Source: Pseudomonas putida (GTDB taxonomy: Bacteria > Pseudomonadota > Gammaproteobacteria > Pseudomonadales > Pseudomonadaceae). From it: DNA of 64,000 nt. Below the pieces are notes generated by a model that did not search any database, had not been told where the DNA came from, and saw only the letters and a list, made by a program, of their open reading frames with translations. The translations under genes were made by a program, and so were the position numbers. Positions 1 to 7,921 of the stretch are shown one piece after another. Location of the stretch: the NCBI RefSeq assembly GCF_028682455.1, contig NZ_JANHLD010000003.1, positions 62,001-126,000 of the forward strand. The letters are read 5' to 3'. Position 1 is the first letter of the stretch. Each line of letters begins with the position of its first letter.

Positions 1-33
1 TGAGCAAGGCATGCTGGGTCGTATGAGCCGTTG

Positions 34-466
34 TCATGCCCGCCCCAGTGTGACGGCGGCCAGCACGAGATAACGCACGCCCTTGGCCAGGGTGACAATC
101 AGCACGAAGCTCCAGAGTGGCTCGCGCATGACTCCGGCGACGATTGTCAGCGGATCGCCAATGATCGGCACCCAGCTCAGCAGCAACGACCAGCGCCCGT
201 AGCGCAGGTAGGAATTCCGGGCCTTTTCAAGCTTGCTCTCGCTCACCGGGAACCAGCGCTTGTGGCGCAATCGCTCAACGGAGCGACCGAGAATCCAGTT
301 CAATGCAGAGCCAAGAACGTTGCCAAGGGTGGCGACCGCCAAGAGCGTTGAAGCGACGTACTGATCGGAACATTCCAGCCAGTACCGCTTCAGACTGCAT
401 CGGCAGCAGCGTGGCGGCACCGAATGCCGCCAGAAACAGACCAAGGTAGCTGGTGAGTTCAAACAC
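34..466 (-). pseudogene. YqaA/DedA-like small membrane protein, frameshifted
   Basis: Two overlapping frames together spell one protein of the YqaA (SNARE-associated/DedA-like) inner-membrane family. The N-terminal frame gives MFELTSYLGLFLAAFGAATL and continues through MQSEAVLAGMF. The C-terminal frame picks up at SDQYVASTLLAVATLGNVLG and runs to the stop at 34, including the family-like segment SWVPIIGDPLTIVAGVMR. The switch lies near 370-385, so the gene as given carries a single-base frameshift. It starts 11 bases downstream of the rcnA stop on the same strand and probably sat at the end of that operon. Either a real pseudogene or a sequencing error; the family assignment is good and the role unknown. 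Confidence 0.7.
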
Positions 467-477
467 TCATCTTCACC

Positions 478-1611
478 TTATGCGTTCAAACCAACCCAGC
501 CGTGGATGCCCACGTAGAGGCCGACTCCAATAATCAGCACGCTGGACAGGTAAGGTGCGCGGCGAGCAACAGTGCCCAACCATGGCCAGCGGTTGGACGC
601 CTGTCTAGCACCAATGGCCGCAGCAGCACCCACCGTCACCAAAGTGATCGCCAAGCCGATGCTGAAGCACACAACGAGCATGCCACCTAGCGCCACTTCT
701 TTGACCTGAAGACACAACAACAGAACGGTGATGGCAGCAGGACAAGGAATCAAACCGCCCGTCAAACCGAACACGACGATCTGGCCCGTGGTGACCTCAC
801 GATTGGTGAAGCGCTTACGGATATCGTTGGCATGTGCGCGCTCGTGCGCATCCTGGTAGCCATCAATCGACAACTCCAGACCTTCCAGTTCGGAATGCGC
901 ATGCTCGTGATCATGCTCCTGGTAGTCCAGATCATAATCATGGGAGTGGCCCGCATGCCCAAGGCTCAAGCGAGCACTGAACTCATGAGGTTCCGGAATA
1001 TCGACTGCCGATTCCAGGAAGCCTTCGCGCTCGACGAAAGAGAACGACTGGGTGCTGCCGTCTGGACGGGTAGTCATCAGGCGAACATCTGAGGCAGCCC
1101 AGGCATGTCCGGTCAATGTCTTCAGGCGCCAATGCGGTGGCATACCCACTTCAAAAATCGACAGTTCGATGCGCCCGTGGCCGGTATCGATTCGATGAGT
1201 TTCATCATGATGATCGTGGTCATGCGAACCGTGGTGGTCATCAGCTTGCTCGAACTTGAACATCTGCTCGCCGCGCCAAGTGCGCCAGAGCATCCATAGC
1301 GCAATCACGATAATCAGTGCAGAAGAGGCAAGTTGGAAGTACGGCTCAGTGGTTTGCGCATCCAGGCCTTTGCCCAGGTACATGCCGCCGATGGCGACCA
1401 ACCACACCACTGCGGTATGCGACAACGTCGCGGCCAAACCTAACAAAACAGCCTGTTTGACCGAGCCACGGATGGCTACGATGAAGGCAGCCATCATGGT
1501 TTTGGAATGTCCCGGCTCCAGGCCATGCAAGGCGCCGAGCAGGATCGCGCTCGGAAAATACAGCCAGGCGTGAGCCCCGCCTTGTTGCAGCAGTTCAGCG
1601 AAATTGGGCAT
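478..1611 (-). CDS. rcnA: RcnA-type nickel/cobalt efflux protein
   Basis: A 377-residue inner-membrane exporter of the NiCoT/RcnA family. The N-terminal membrane part holds the ALHGLEPGHSKTMMAAF segment with the conserved HGLEPGHS metal motif, and the C-terminal part holds GLTGGLIPCPAAITVLL, the second family signature. Between them is a long hydrophilic loop with two His clusters (DDHHGSHDHDHHDETH and HAGHSHDYDLDYQEHDHEH), as in other RcnA proteins. The frame is open 20 codons further up, but the start at MPNFAEL is chosen because it clears the upstream repressor gene, whose stop is 7 bases away. Co-transcribed with that CsoR-family gene, so expected to be induced by Ni or Co. Substrate is inferred from the family. 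Confidence 0.9.
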   Translation of the reverse strand: MPNFAELLQQGGAHAWLYFPSAILLGALHGLEPGHSKTMMAAFIVAIRGSVKQAVLLGLAATLSHTAVVWLVAIGGMYLGKGLDAQTTEPYFQLASSALIIVIALWMLWRTWRGEQMFKFEQADDHHGSHDHDHHDETHRIDTGHGRIELSIFEVGMPPHWRLKTLTGHAWAASDVRLMTTRPDGSTQSFSFVEREGFLESAVDIPEPHEFSARLSLGHAGHSHDYDLDYQEHDHEHAHSELEGLELSIDGYQDAHERAHANDIRKRFTNREVTTGQIVVFGLTGGLIPCPAAITVLLLCLQVKEVALGGMLVVCFSIGLAITLVTVGAAAAIGARQASNRWPWLGTVARRAPYLSSVLIIGVGLYVGIHGWVGLNA

Positions 1612-1618
1612 GTCAGAC

Positions 1619-1918
1619 CTAGAGGTACTTGGTGATTTGCTTGAAAGCTTCCAGTGGTGCGCGCTCGCCATTGCCTAGCGCCGAAACGGTATCCTCCAGG
1701 CAGTGATCAATGTGATCCTGGATGAGCGTACGTTTGGCCTGGCAAACTGCTTTTTCAACCGCATGCAGCTGCTGGGCGATGTCCACGCACTCACGACCCT
1801 CTTCGATCATGGTGATGATGCCGCGTAAATGCCCATCCGCCCGTTTGAGACGTTTGATGATCGCCTCATGACTTTGGTGGGTGTGGGGATGGCTGTGTTC
1901 GTGTTCGTGCTCACTCAT
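1619..1918 (-). CDS. rcnR: CsoR/RcnR-family metal-sensing repressor
   Basis: A 99-residue all-alpha repressor of the CsoR/RcnR/FrmR family (DUF156). The start MSEHEHEH is preferred over an ATG-less extension of 7 codons. The N-terminus is unusually His-rich, with seven His in the first 17 residues. Candidate metal ligands are His12, Cys44, His69 and Cys73. Their spacing matches the His-Cys-His-Cys set of the nickel sensor InrS and the Cys-His-Cys core of CsoR better than the His-Cys-His-His set of E. coli RcnR. The gene precedes rcnA by 7 bases and a G/C-tract palindrome lies 40 bases upstream, so it likely autoregulates and controls the divergent genes too. Metal specificity is inferred. Confidence 0.88.
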   Translation of the reverse strand: MSEHEHEHSHPHTHQSHEAIIKRLKRADGHLRGIITMIEEGRECVDIAQQLHAVEKAVCQAKRTLIQDHIDHCLEDTVSALGNGERAPLEAFKQITKYL

Positions 1919-1958
1919 GACTTGAGCCTCAGGCCTCAATGAATTACGCTGGCATCCT

Positions 1959-1975
1959 ATCCCCCCCAGGGGGAT
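1959..1975. promoter_or_regulatory. Probable operator of the CsoR/RcnR-type repressor
   Basis: ATCCCCCCCAGGGGGAT, a palindrome with a G/C tract flanked by AT, is the known style of operator for the RcnR/CsoR family. It sits between the repressor start (1918) and the divergent gene at 2025, so it could control both directions. Confidence 0.6.
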
Positions 1976-2024
1976 GCGGTCAAACGCGTAAAAGCCCTAT
2001 AAACCGAGTTGAAACCCTAACGCC

Positions 2025-2384
2025 ATGTTCAGCAGAACACTGACAACTACGGTGGTAATCGCGCTTGCTCTCGCCATGTTGGTGGCGTGGGCCGGGCATA
2101 CCTATTCGTTATCAGTGGCGTCGGAACAGCCAGTCTGGGAGATCGCGCAAGACGCCCATCACTCGCACGGCGAAGAGGCCTCAGCCAGCTACTCGAGTCT
2201 TTCAGATCACTACCATTCGCCATTGACCCCTGATCACCAGCACGAAACACCGCAACTCACAGCGGCGTTGATGCTGGCGACATCCCCAATGCTATCCATC
2301 CGGGTCGATGCGCTTCGAGACTCTATTCCCCTGCCGCCGATATTCTTGATCGAGCGTCCACCCCGTCCTTCGTTCGCATCTTGA
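2025..2384 (+). CDS. His-containing small membrane/periplasmic protein, unknown function
   Basis: A 119-residue protein with a hydrophobic N-terminal segment (residues about 8-25, VVIALALAMLVAWAG), which looks like a signal anchor or signal peptide. A His-rich stretch follows: DAHHSHGEE and DHYHSPLTPDHQHE at about residues 44-75. The C-terminus is Pro/Arg-rich. It is the first gene of a rightward group (HupE/UreJ protein, anchor protein, lipoprotein) that diverges from rcnR-rcnA. A role in periplasmic metal binding is inferred from the His clusters and location; I do not recognise a named family. Confidence 0.6.
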   Translation: MFSRTLTTTVVIALALAMLVAWAGHTYSLSVASEQPVWEIAQDAHHSHGEEASASYSSLSDHYHSPLTPDHQHETPQLTAALMLATSPMLSIRVDALRDSIPLPPIFLIERPPRPSFAS

Positions 2385-2431
2385 CCTTGGCCGCACTGCG
2401 GCCTTCGATCTCTGCAACGTAGGATTGATAT

Positions 2432-3169
2432 ATGCATTCGTACTCGATGAGCGGCGTCGGCGCGTTTACTGCGCCTTTGCACCGCCCCGTATTGCTGTTG
2501 TTTTTACTTGTCGCTGCACTTTTCCTGGGAATGCCCGAGGCGATGGCTCACGCCGTCGCGGAAGGTGACAAAGGCTTCATCCAGGAAAGCTCCGGCGTCA
2601 TGTTGCTGCCCTTCATTTACATGGGCGCCAAGCACATGATGACCGGGTACGACCACCTGCTGTTTCTGTTCGGGGTGATCTTCTTCCTCTATCGCCTGAA
2701 AGACGTGGGGCTGTATGTCACGCTGTTCGCTGTAGGCCATTCGGTCACGCTGCTGCTTGGCGTACTTACAGAGGTCAGCATCAGCTCGTACATCATCGAC
2801 GCCATCATCGGCTTCTCGGTGGTGTACAAGGCGCTCGACAACCTGGGCGCATTCCAGCGCTGGTTCGGTTTCCAACCCAACACCAAAGTGGCCACGCTGA
2901 TCTTCGGCTTGCTCCACGGTTTTGGTCTGGCGACGAAGATCCAGGAATACGAGATCTCACCTGATGGCCTGATTCCGAACCTGATCGCCTTCAACGTTGG
3001 TGTTGAGATCGGCCAGTTACTGGCCCTCAGCGCGATTCTCATTTTGATGGGTTATTGGCGGCGCACCGGCAGTTTTTGGCGCCACGCCTATACCGCCAAC
3101 GTCGCCATGATGAGTGCCGGTTTCCTCTTGATGGGTTACCAGATCACCGGCCTGTTTGTCTCCGCGTAA
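2432..3169 (+). CDS. HupE/UreJ-family membrane protein
   Basis: A 245-residue polytopic protein with a cleavable-looking N-terminal hydrophobic segment ending at AMAHA. Family marks are the HMMTGYDHLLFLFGVIFFL and FAVGHSVTLLLG segments and FGLLHGFGLA later on. Their conserved His and Asp residues are the suspected metal ligands of HupE/UreJ proteins, which are secondary Ni/Co permeases. An AGGA ribosome site lies 6-7 bases ahead of the ATG. It is 12 bases upstream of the anchor-protein gene and divergent from the nickel exporter. That is an odd pairing if it imports nickel, so it might move another metal or recycle periplasmic metal. Confidence 0.8.
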   Translation: MHSYSMSGVGAFTAPLHRPVLLLFLLVAALFLGMPEAMAHAVAEGDKGFIQESSGVMLLPFIYMGAKHMMTGYDHLLFLFGVIFFLYRLKDVGLYVTLFAVGHSVTLLLGVLTEVSISSYIIDAIIGFSVVYKALDNLGAFQRWFGFQPNTKVATLIFGLLHGFGLATKIQEYEISPDGLIPNLIAFNVGVEIGQLLALSAILILMGYWRRTGSFWRHAYTANVAMMSAGFLLMGYQITGLFVSA

Positions 3170-3181
3170 GGAATTCTGACC

Positions 3182-3853
3182 ATGTTCAATACTCCGCTTC
3201 CAACTGTTAATGAATTGCCAAGCACTCGCAAACTGGTGCGCTCCACTGTTATTGCCCTGCTGACTGCGGTCGGCCTGCTGGTGACAGTGGTTATGCCTTC
3301 GGAATATGCCGTCGATCCAACGGGTGTGGGCCGAGCACTGGGACTGACCCAAATGGGCGAATTGAAGATCATCCTTGCCCAAGAGGCTTTAGCGGATGCA
3401 GCTCCGCCGCAAGCATCGGCATCGGCATCGGCATCGGCTCCAGCTCCAGCTCCAGCTCCAGCTCCAGCTCCAGCTCCGGAGGTTGCGCAAGTCCAACCGA
3501 TTGCGAAACCGGTGGCGACACCTGCCCCTACTTTGAAAACGGATCAAATGACCGTCACGCTCAAGCCTGGCGAAGGGAAAGAAATCAAACTTGAAGTCCT
3601 CAAAGGCAAGACTGTTAGCTATGAATGGACTGCGGTTGGTGGGCCAGTAAATTACGAGACTCACGGCGAGCCGTACAACGGTGAAAAGGGCTACTTCCAT
3701 AGTTACGGAAAAGACAGGCAAGTCAAAGATAACAAGGGGCAGTTCACCGCAATTTTTGACGGCACTCATGGCTGGTTTTGGCGTAATCGCAGCAACCAGG
3801 ACGTGACTATCTCACTGAAAACCAACGGCGATTACTTGGGCGTCAAACAGTAA
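3182..3853 (+). CDS. Membrane-anchored protein with Ser/Ala-Pro linker, unknown function
   Basis: 223 residues in three parts. A cytoplasmic N-terminus and one transmembrane helix (about 20-41) come first. A low-complexity linker follows (about 77-100) of alternating Ser-Ala then Ala-Pro. A C-terminal domain (about 115-223) ends in GTHGWFWRNRSNQDVTISLK and is probably periplasmic. The linker is encoded by hexanucleotide repeats. Proteins of this layout are usually annotated only as transmembrane anchor proteins beside HupE/UreJ genes. The linker would let the C-terminal domain reach into the periplasm. It follows the HupE/UreJ gene by 12 bases, so the two probably work together. Function unknown. 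Confidence 0.7.
   Translation: MFNTPLPTVNELPSTRKLVRSTVIALLTAVGLLVTVVMPSEYAVDPTGVGRALGLTQMGELKIILAQEALADAAPPQASASASASAPAPAPAPAPAPAPEVAQVQPIAKPVATPAPTLKTDQMTVTLKPGEGKEIKLEVLKGKTVSYEWTAVGGPVNYETHGEPYNGEKGYFHSYGKDRQVKDNKGQFTAIFDGTHGWFWRNRSNQDVTISLKTNGDYLGVKQ
3413..3478 (+). repeat. Hexanucleotide repeat tract inside a coding region
   Basis: Four copies of GCATCG followed by six of GCTCCA and one GCTCCG, perfectly in frame, coding Ser-Ala and Ala-Pro dipeptides. Because the unit is six bases, slippage would change linker length without breaking the frame. Confidence 0.95.
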
Positions 3854-3946
3854 TCCGGAGCAGCGAAGGCTGCTCTACTGCCAGAGAGGCTGAGTTCAGG
3901 TTGCCCACATGCCATTCAATTTCATTCATTTATGAAGAGTCTTCCA

Positions 3947-4075
3947 ATGAACACCCCAACAACCTTGATCCGTTCGATGCTCCTGATCTGCTTCCTAGGC
4001 TTGATGACCGCGTGCGGTGGTGGTGAAAAAAACGCAACCTCCGAGAGCGCCGAACACGGTCATTCACACGAGTGA
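3947..4075 (+). CDS. Small lipoprotein with His-rich tail
   Basis: A 42-residue reading frame too short for usual cut-offs. It has a basic N-terminus, a hydrophobic stretch and the lipobox LMTAC, so Cys23 should be lipidated. After GGGEKN the mature tail ends HGHSHE. An in-frame ATG at 3932 would add five residues; the inner ATG is preferred because GAAGAG precedes it. It is the last gene of the group divergent from rcnRA and lies just before a hairpin. A metal-binding role is inferred from the His tail only. Confidence 0.65.
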   Translation: MNTPTTLIRSMLLICFLGLMTACGGGEKNATSESAEHGHSHE

Positions 4076-4088
4076 CGCCATAAATAAA

Positions 4089-4109
4089 CAAGGCCGCAAT
4101 GCGGCCTTG
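4089..4109. terminator. Bidirectional hairpin terminator
   Basis: AAGGCCGC-AAT-GCGGCCTT, a perfect 8-bp stem, lies between the lipoprotein stop and the convergent copS stop. Read leftward it is followed by a T-rich stretch (TGTTTATTTAT), so it probably ends copRS transcripts and perhaps the rightward ones too. Confidence 0.75.
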
Positions 4110-4146
4110 TTCCACCAAGAAGGGCCGCCCGAGCTTTCTTTTGTTC

Positions 4147-5529
4147 TTAGTCAGCAGGCCACGCAGGTAAGCGGATCACGAAGGTCGTATGGCAGTCTCT
4201 GGAGACGCATCCGACGGTGCCGTCATGGGCGTCAACCAATGATTTGACGATTGCCAAACCTAGCCCAGCATTGTTTGTAGCACCATCTCTACGTGCGGGA
4301 TCAGCTCTGTAAAAGCGGTCAAACAGGCGGGGCAGATGCTCTGCTGCTATCTCCTCTCCGAGATTCGTCACTGACACGCTGATCATGCTACCCAACGACT
4401 CGATTTTTACGGAGACAGTGCAGTCAGGAGGGGTATACCTGAGCGCATTAGAAAGTAAATTCGAGATCATCCTATCCAACATCGTACCGTCACCATAGAC
4501 CGCGCCGTGTCCGGAGACTTGTAGCTTTGCTCCGGTGTCTTCTGCCAGCAACTGGTAATACTCGAAAAGTTTTTCGACCACCGAACGCAACTCGACTTTC
4601 TCTTTGGCAGGTAGAACCAGACCGTTGTCCGATTTTGCTAAGAAAAGCATGCCGTCAATAATGCTGGAGAGTCGGTTCAGATCCTCCAGGTTTGAATAGA
4701 GATTCTCTTCATAAGTGTCCGGTGCACGTTTCTTTGAAAGGATGACTTCGGTGTGTGTACGCAGATTGCTGATAGGGGTTCGTAGCTCGTGCGCAATATC
4801 GGCTGAAAAGTTGGACAGCCGAACAAAAGACTCTTCAAGGCGAGCAAGCATGGCGTTGAAAGAAGAGACAAGGCTCTCAAGCTCACGAGGCACCGAGTCC
4901 ATCGGGATGCGTTCTTTCAGCGAACCGGCTGACATTGAGGCCGCGACTTGCGTCACCTGTGCGACCGGCTTTAACCCGCTGCGCGCCACCAGCCACCCTA
5001 ACGCTGCGCTGACCAGAGCGCTGATAGCCAGCCCAATGACCAGCCACCAACGCAAAGTTTCAACGAAGTGCATGTGACTGGTGATATCCATACTTAACCA
5101 TGCGGTTAGTGGCTCAGCTTCATTCACTAAATGAACTTGGGCCTTCATGCCCCTATACGTATGGCCGCCAGCCGTCCACGCCAACAAACCTTCCCCAGCC
5201 TCATGAACCTCAGCGGTAGGCTGTGCAGTTCCGTTGGGAGTAGCGAAGATCGTCCTCCCTCCGTTGGTGACAATCGATGCTGAAAGCTCCTGATGGGCGC
5301 CCAGCAGGGCTTGCAGTTGTAACACCACTTCTGAAGAGTCTACGGAGCCGGCCTCGCCATCCATGATTTGCCGAATGGATACGAGCTTTTCCGTCATCGC
5401 TTGACGGTCGAGCACTTTGAAGTGATGTCTACTAAACGCATCGAAGGTAAAGCCTGCTACAACCAGCACGGCTACCACGGCACAGACAAACATCATGCTC
5501 AAACGGAAGGTAAGAGATACACGCTTCAT
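4147..5529 (-). CDS. copS: Heavy-metal sensor histidine kinase, CopS/CusS type
   Basis: A 460-residue inner-membrane kinase. Transmembrane helices lie at about 10-30 and 162-182 around a periplasmic sensor loop of about 130 residues that contains several His and Met. A HAMP segment follows, then the H-box SADIAHELRTPI with the phosphorylated His at 247, and the N, G1 and G2 boxes (NLLSNALRYTPP, LFDRFYRADPARR, GLGLAIVKSLVDAH). It overlaps copR by four bases (ATGA), so the two are translationally coupled. In the copper-responsive CopS/CusS group the sensor detects periplasmic copper and phosphorylates CopR. Copper specificity is inferred from the neighbouring cop genes. Confidence 0.9.
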   Translation of the reverse strand: MKRVSLTFRLSMMFVCAVVAVLVVAGFTFDAFSRHHFKVLDRQAMTEKLVSIRQIMDGEAGSVDSSEVVLQLQALLGAHQELSASIVTNGGRTIFATPNGTAQPTAEVHEAGEGLLAWTAGGHTYRGMKAQVHLVNEAEPLTAWLSMDITSHMHFVETLRWWLVIGLAISALVSAALGWLVARSGLKPVAQVTQVAASMSAGSLKERIPMDSVPRELESLVSSFNAMLARLEESFVRLSNFSADIAHELRTPISNLRTHTEVILSKKRAPDTYEENLYSNLEDLNRLSSIIDGMLFLAKSDNGLVLPAKEKVELRSVVEKLFEYYQLLAEDTGAKLQVSGHGAVYGDGTMLDRMISNLLSNALRYTPPDCTVSVKIESLGSMISVSVTNLGEEIAAEHLPRLFDRFYRADPARRDGATNNAGLGLAIVKSLVDAHDGTVGCVSRDCHTTFVIRLPAWPAD

Positions 5530-6209
5530 TCAGTATCCGGCGCATCTAGCATGTAGCCCATTCCCCTGGTGGTCTGAATCAGCTTAGTGTCGAAATCATC
5601 ATCGATTTTGGCCCGGAGCCGGCGAATTGCTACTTCGATCACGTTGGTATCACTGTCGAAGTTCATATCCCAAACCTGCGATGCGATCAGTGATTTTGGC
5701 AGGACTTCCCCTCTACGGCGCATAAGGAGTTCTAAGAGGGAGAATTCTTTGGCGGTGAGGTCAATGCGTCGACCTGAGCGGGAGGCACGTCGTTTCAGAA
5801 GATCGACCTCCAGATCGCCGATTTTGATAGATGTTTGGTTGGGTACGGCTGAACCACGGCGGAGCAAGCTTCTGACGCGAGCAAGCAATTCGGAAAATGC
5901 GAAAGGTTTGACTAGATAATCGTCCGCTCCTAGTTCCAATCCTTTGACCCGGTCATCAACCCCATCCCTGGCTGTCAGAAACAAAACAGGAACTGAGCTC
6001 CCGGCTGTGCGGACAGATCGAATGACCTCCCAGCCGTCCAGGCCGGGCATCATTATGTCCAGGATCAGAAGGTCATAGGTCTCATTTAACGCATGGTGCA
6101 ACGCCTCTGTTCCCGTCACAACCCGGTCAACAGTGAAGCCAGCCTCCACCAGACCCTGCTGTAGGTACATTCCGATTTTGGGTTCGTCTTCTGCGACCAA
6201 GAGTTTCAT
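5526..6209 (-). CDS. copR: Copper response regulator CopR
   Basis: A 227-residue OmpR-family response regulator. The receiver domain has the acidic pair AEDE, phospho-acceptor Asp51 in LLILDIMMPG and the conserved LVKPF lysine. The winged-helix DNA-binding domain runs from about 125 and includes DLTAKEFSLLELLMRRRGEV and the recognition stretch NVIEVAIRRLRAKID. It is the first gene of copRS. A cop-box palindrome lies 57 bases upstream of the start, suggesting autoregulation. The same box occurs before three other genes in this block, which defines the likely local regulon. Confidence 0.92.
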   Translation of the reverse strand: MKLLVAEDEPKIGMYLQQGLVEAGFTVDRVVTGTEALHHALNETYDLLILDIMMPGLDGWEVIRSVRTAGSSVPVLFLTARDGVDDRVKGLELGADDYLVKPFAFSELLARVRSLLRRGSAVPNQTSIKIGDLEVDLLKRRASRSGRRIDLTAKEFSLLELLMRRRGEVLPKSLIASQVWDMNFDSDTNVIEVAIRRLRAKIDDDFDTKLIQTTRGMGYMLDAPDTE

Positions 6210-6266
6210 GCCCAGGCTCCGGTTTGCGGTGTTCTAGTGTGCTACCAATCTGACAACAGTGCGCAA

Positions 6267-6284
6267 GCTTACGTAAATGTAATT
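6267..6284 (-). promoter_or_regulatory. cop box upstream of copR
   Basis: Read on the minus strand the site is AATTACATTTACGTAAGC. It matches three further sites in the window (6353, 17113, 17453) and lies 57 bases before the copR start. Interpreted as a CopR-binding site for autoregulation. Confidence 0.7.
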
Positions 6285-6352
6285 GCCTCAACAGCCAACA
6301 CATACCTCCCATTCACGATAGGCCGGCGTCCGATGACAGCGGCTGTCAGGCG

Positions 6353-6370
6353 GCTTACAAAAATGTAATC
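6353..6370 (+). promoter_or_regulatory. cop box upstream of the DUF411 gene
   Basis: On the minus strand the site reads GATTACATTTTTGTAAGC, the most palindromic of the four cop boxes. It lies 115 bases before the DUF411 gene at 6486. Just upstream, 6334-6348 is a separate perfect palindrome (TGACAG-CGG-CTGTCA). Confidence 0.7.
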
Positions 6371-6485
6371 AGCGATCTGAGCTTTTTGCGCTTAACCTAC
6401 CTCCAACCACTGCGGAAGCACGGCTGCTGGCCAAGACTAGGGCTTGCAGAGCAACCGCATACTAAAACGCTACGAGGTACATCGA

Positions 6486-6932
6486 ATGTTCAAACGAAAG
6501 CTATCGCTCGCCGTGGCCTTGATGATTTGTGGTGTCGCGCAGGCAGCTGAGCCGCTCACAATCGATGTGCATCGTGACGCGAACTGCGGATGCTGCAAGG
6601 AGTGGGTCAAGCACCTCGAATCGAATGGATTCAAGGTGGTCGACCACGTGGAAACCAACATGAACGCTATCAAGCAGAACTTGGGCGTGCCACAGGGACT
6701 CGCTTCATGCCATACGGCTGTAATCGACGGCAAATTCGTGGAGGGTCATGTCCCAGCGGATGAAATCAAGAAACTGACGGGGCGTTCAGACCTCGCAGGA
6801 GTTGCAGTGCCAGGCATGCCGGCAGGTTCTCCTGGTATGGACTACGGCCAGACTCATCAACCTTATCAAGTCCTGGGGCTCACCAAGGCAGGTGCGCAAG
6901 AGGTGCTCGCTGACTACCCGATCAGTCGATAA
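6486..6932 (+). CDS. DUF411 (CopG-like) periplasmic metal-binding protein
   Basis: A 148-residue protein with a signal peptide ending at GVAQAA and a thioredoxin-like DUF411 domain. The metal motif is DANCGCCKEW near residue 36, with HTAVIDGKFVEGHVPADEI, typical of the family, further on. The start at 6486 has GAGG eight bases upstream; a longer in-frame start at 6444 would bury the signal peptide. DUF411 proteins, often called CopG in cop clusters, bind copper or silver in the periplasm. It is divergent from copRS and has its own cop box, so it should be copper-induced. Confidence 0.85.
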   Translation: MFKRKLSLAVALMICGVAQAAEPLTIDVHRDANCGCCKEWVKHLESNGFKVVDHVETNMNAIKQNLGVPQGLASCHTAVIDGKFVEGHVPADEIKKLTGRSDLAGVAVPGMPAGSPGMDYGQTHQPYQVLGLTKAGAQEVLADYPISR

Positions 6933-6983
6933 TCGATGTCAAGATCTGAGTACCCTCGGGGTCGCTCGGATCTAGCTCCTGGA

Positions 6984-7919
6984 TCACCCTTGAGCCATCT
7001 CGATTGAGGGGCTCAATGTTCCTAGCCAAGCCACCAAGCAAACGATGACGACAGCACAGGTCGCTTCGATCAAGACACTTTTCTTCAAAGCAGTTGCTGC
7101 CATCCAGTAATCCCCTGCTTCTAGAGCGCGCTCTAGTGAGGGACTCAGGTAGAAACGATTGAGGGTAGCAAGTCCAATCATGCCGGCGAAAAGCAAAACT
7201 TTAATTATCAGAAGAATGCCATAGGTGCTAGTTACGAGTTCGATCACTGTCGGCCCGACAATGAAGAGATAATTAGCGACGCCAGTAATTATGATTGTGC
7301 CAACAATAAATCCGCCCGCTGTTTCGAATCCTTTAAGCGCTCGTGACAGCACTCTAACGAGTTGCTCCGAATTAGCCCCTTTAATCCTCAACATGAGACT
7401 AAAGGCCGCGAGAGCTCCGATCCAGCCGCCAGCGGCGAGGAGATGCAGAATATCAGCTGCAAAGTGCCAGAATCGCTGAGTACCTTCGTCCATCGCCCCA
7501 TGACCTGTCCACGCGAGCGTAGACAAAGCGATGCCGCCTGCCAAGGTCGCAACCCAGAGGCTCCCTGTTGGCCATCGCGTGCTCTGACTTGCGACAAAAA
7601 TCACCGCTGCCAGCGAGATCACGCGCGTCATCCAGCTATAGCCAATCTCAGTCTCGTACAACATCATTTCCAGATGAGGTTGCAGCTCCGCCCAGTCGGA
7701 TGCGCCGCTCATATTTTTTGCCATGACGATGAAGGTGGCTATCGACAAAAACACACCAACAGCAGCGATGCCAGGTATTAGCGACCCAAAATGCAACACC
7801 GCGCCTGAGACGCGCTCTTTTCCCCGAAAGCTGTAAAGCCCGAAGACTGCTAGGCCGAACAGGAGCATCAGGTCTAAGTAGAGCGCGAATCGCAGCACCA
7901 CATTTAATGAGTCGCTCAT
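6984..7919 (-). CDS. copD: Copper resistance/uptake membrane protein CopD
   Basis: 311 residues with about eight hydrophobic helices and the CopD segment LAWTGHGAMDEGTQRFWHFAADILHLLAAGGWIG (two stretches, with conserved His residues) in the middle. The start MSDSLNV is chosen because it lies two bases after the copC stop; an upstream in-frame extension would run into copC. CopD is an inner-membrane protein thought to bring copper from CopC into the cytoplasm. It is the last gene of the original copABCD operon, from which copCD are now cut off by the mobile element. Confidence 0.88.
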   Translation of the reverse strand: MSDSLNVVLRFALYLDLMLLFGLAVFGLYSFRGKERVSGAVLHFGSLIPGIAAVGVFLSIATFIVMAKNMSGASDWAELQPHLEMMLYETEIGYSWMTRVISLAAVIFVASQSTRWPTGSLWVATLAGGIALSTLAWTGHGAMDEGTQRFWHFAADILHLLAAGGWIGALAAFSLMLRIKGANSEQLVRVLSRALKGFETAGGFIVGTIIITGVANYLFIVGPTVIELVTSTYGILLIIKVLLFAGMIGLATLNRFYLSPSLERALEAGDYWMAATALKKSVLIEATCAVVIVCLVAWLGTLSPSIEMAQG

Positions 7920-7921
7920 AC

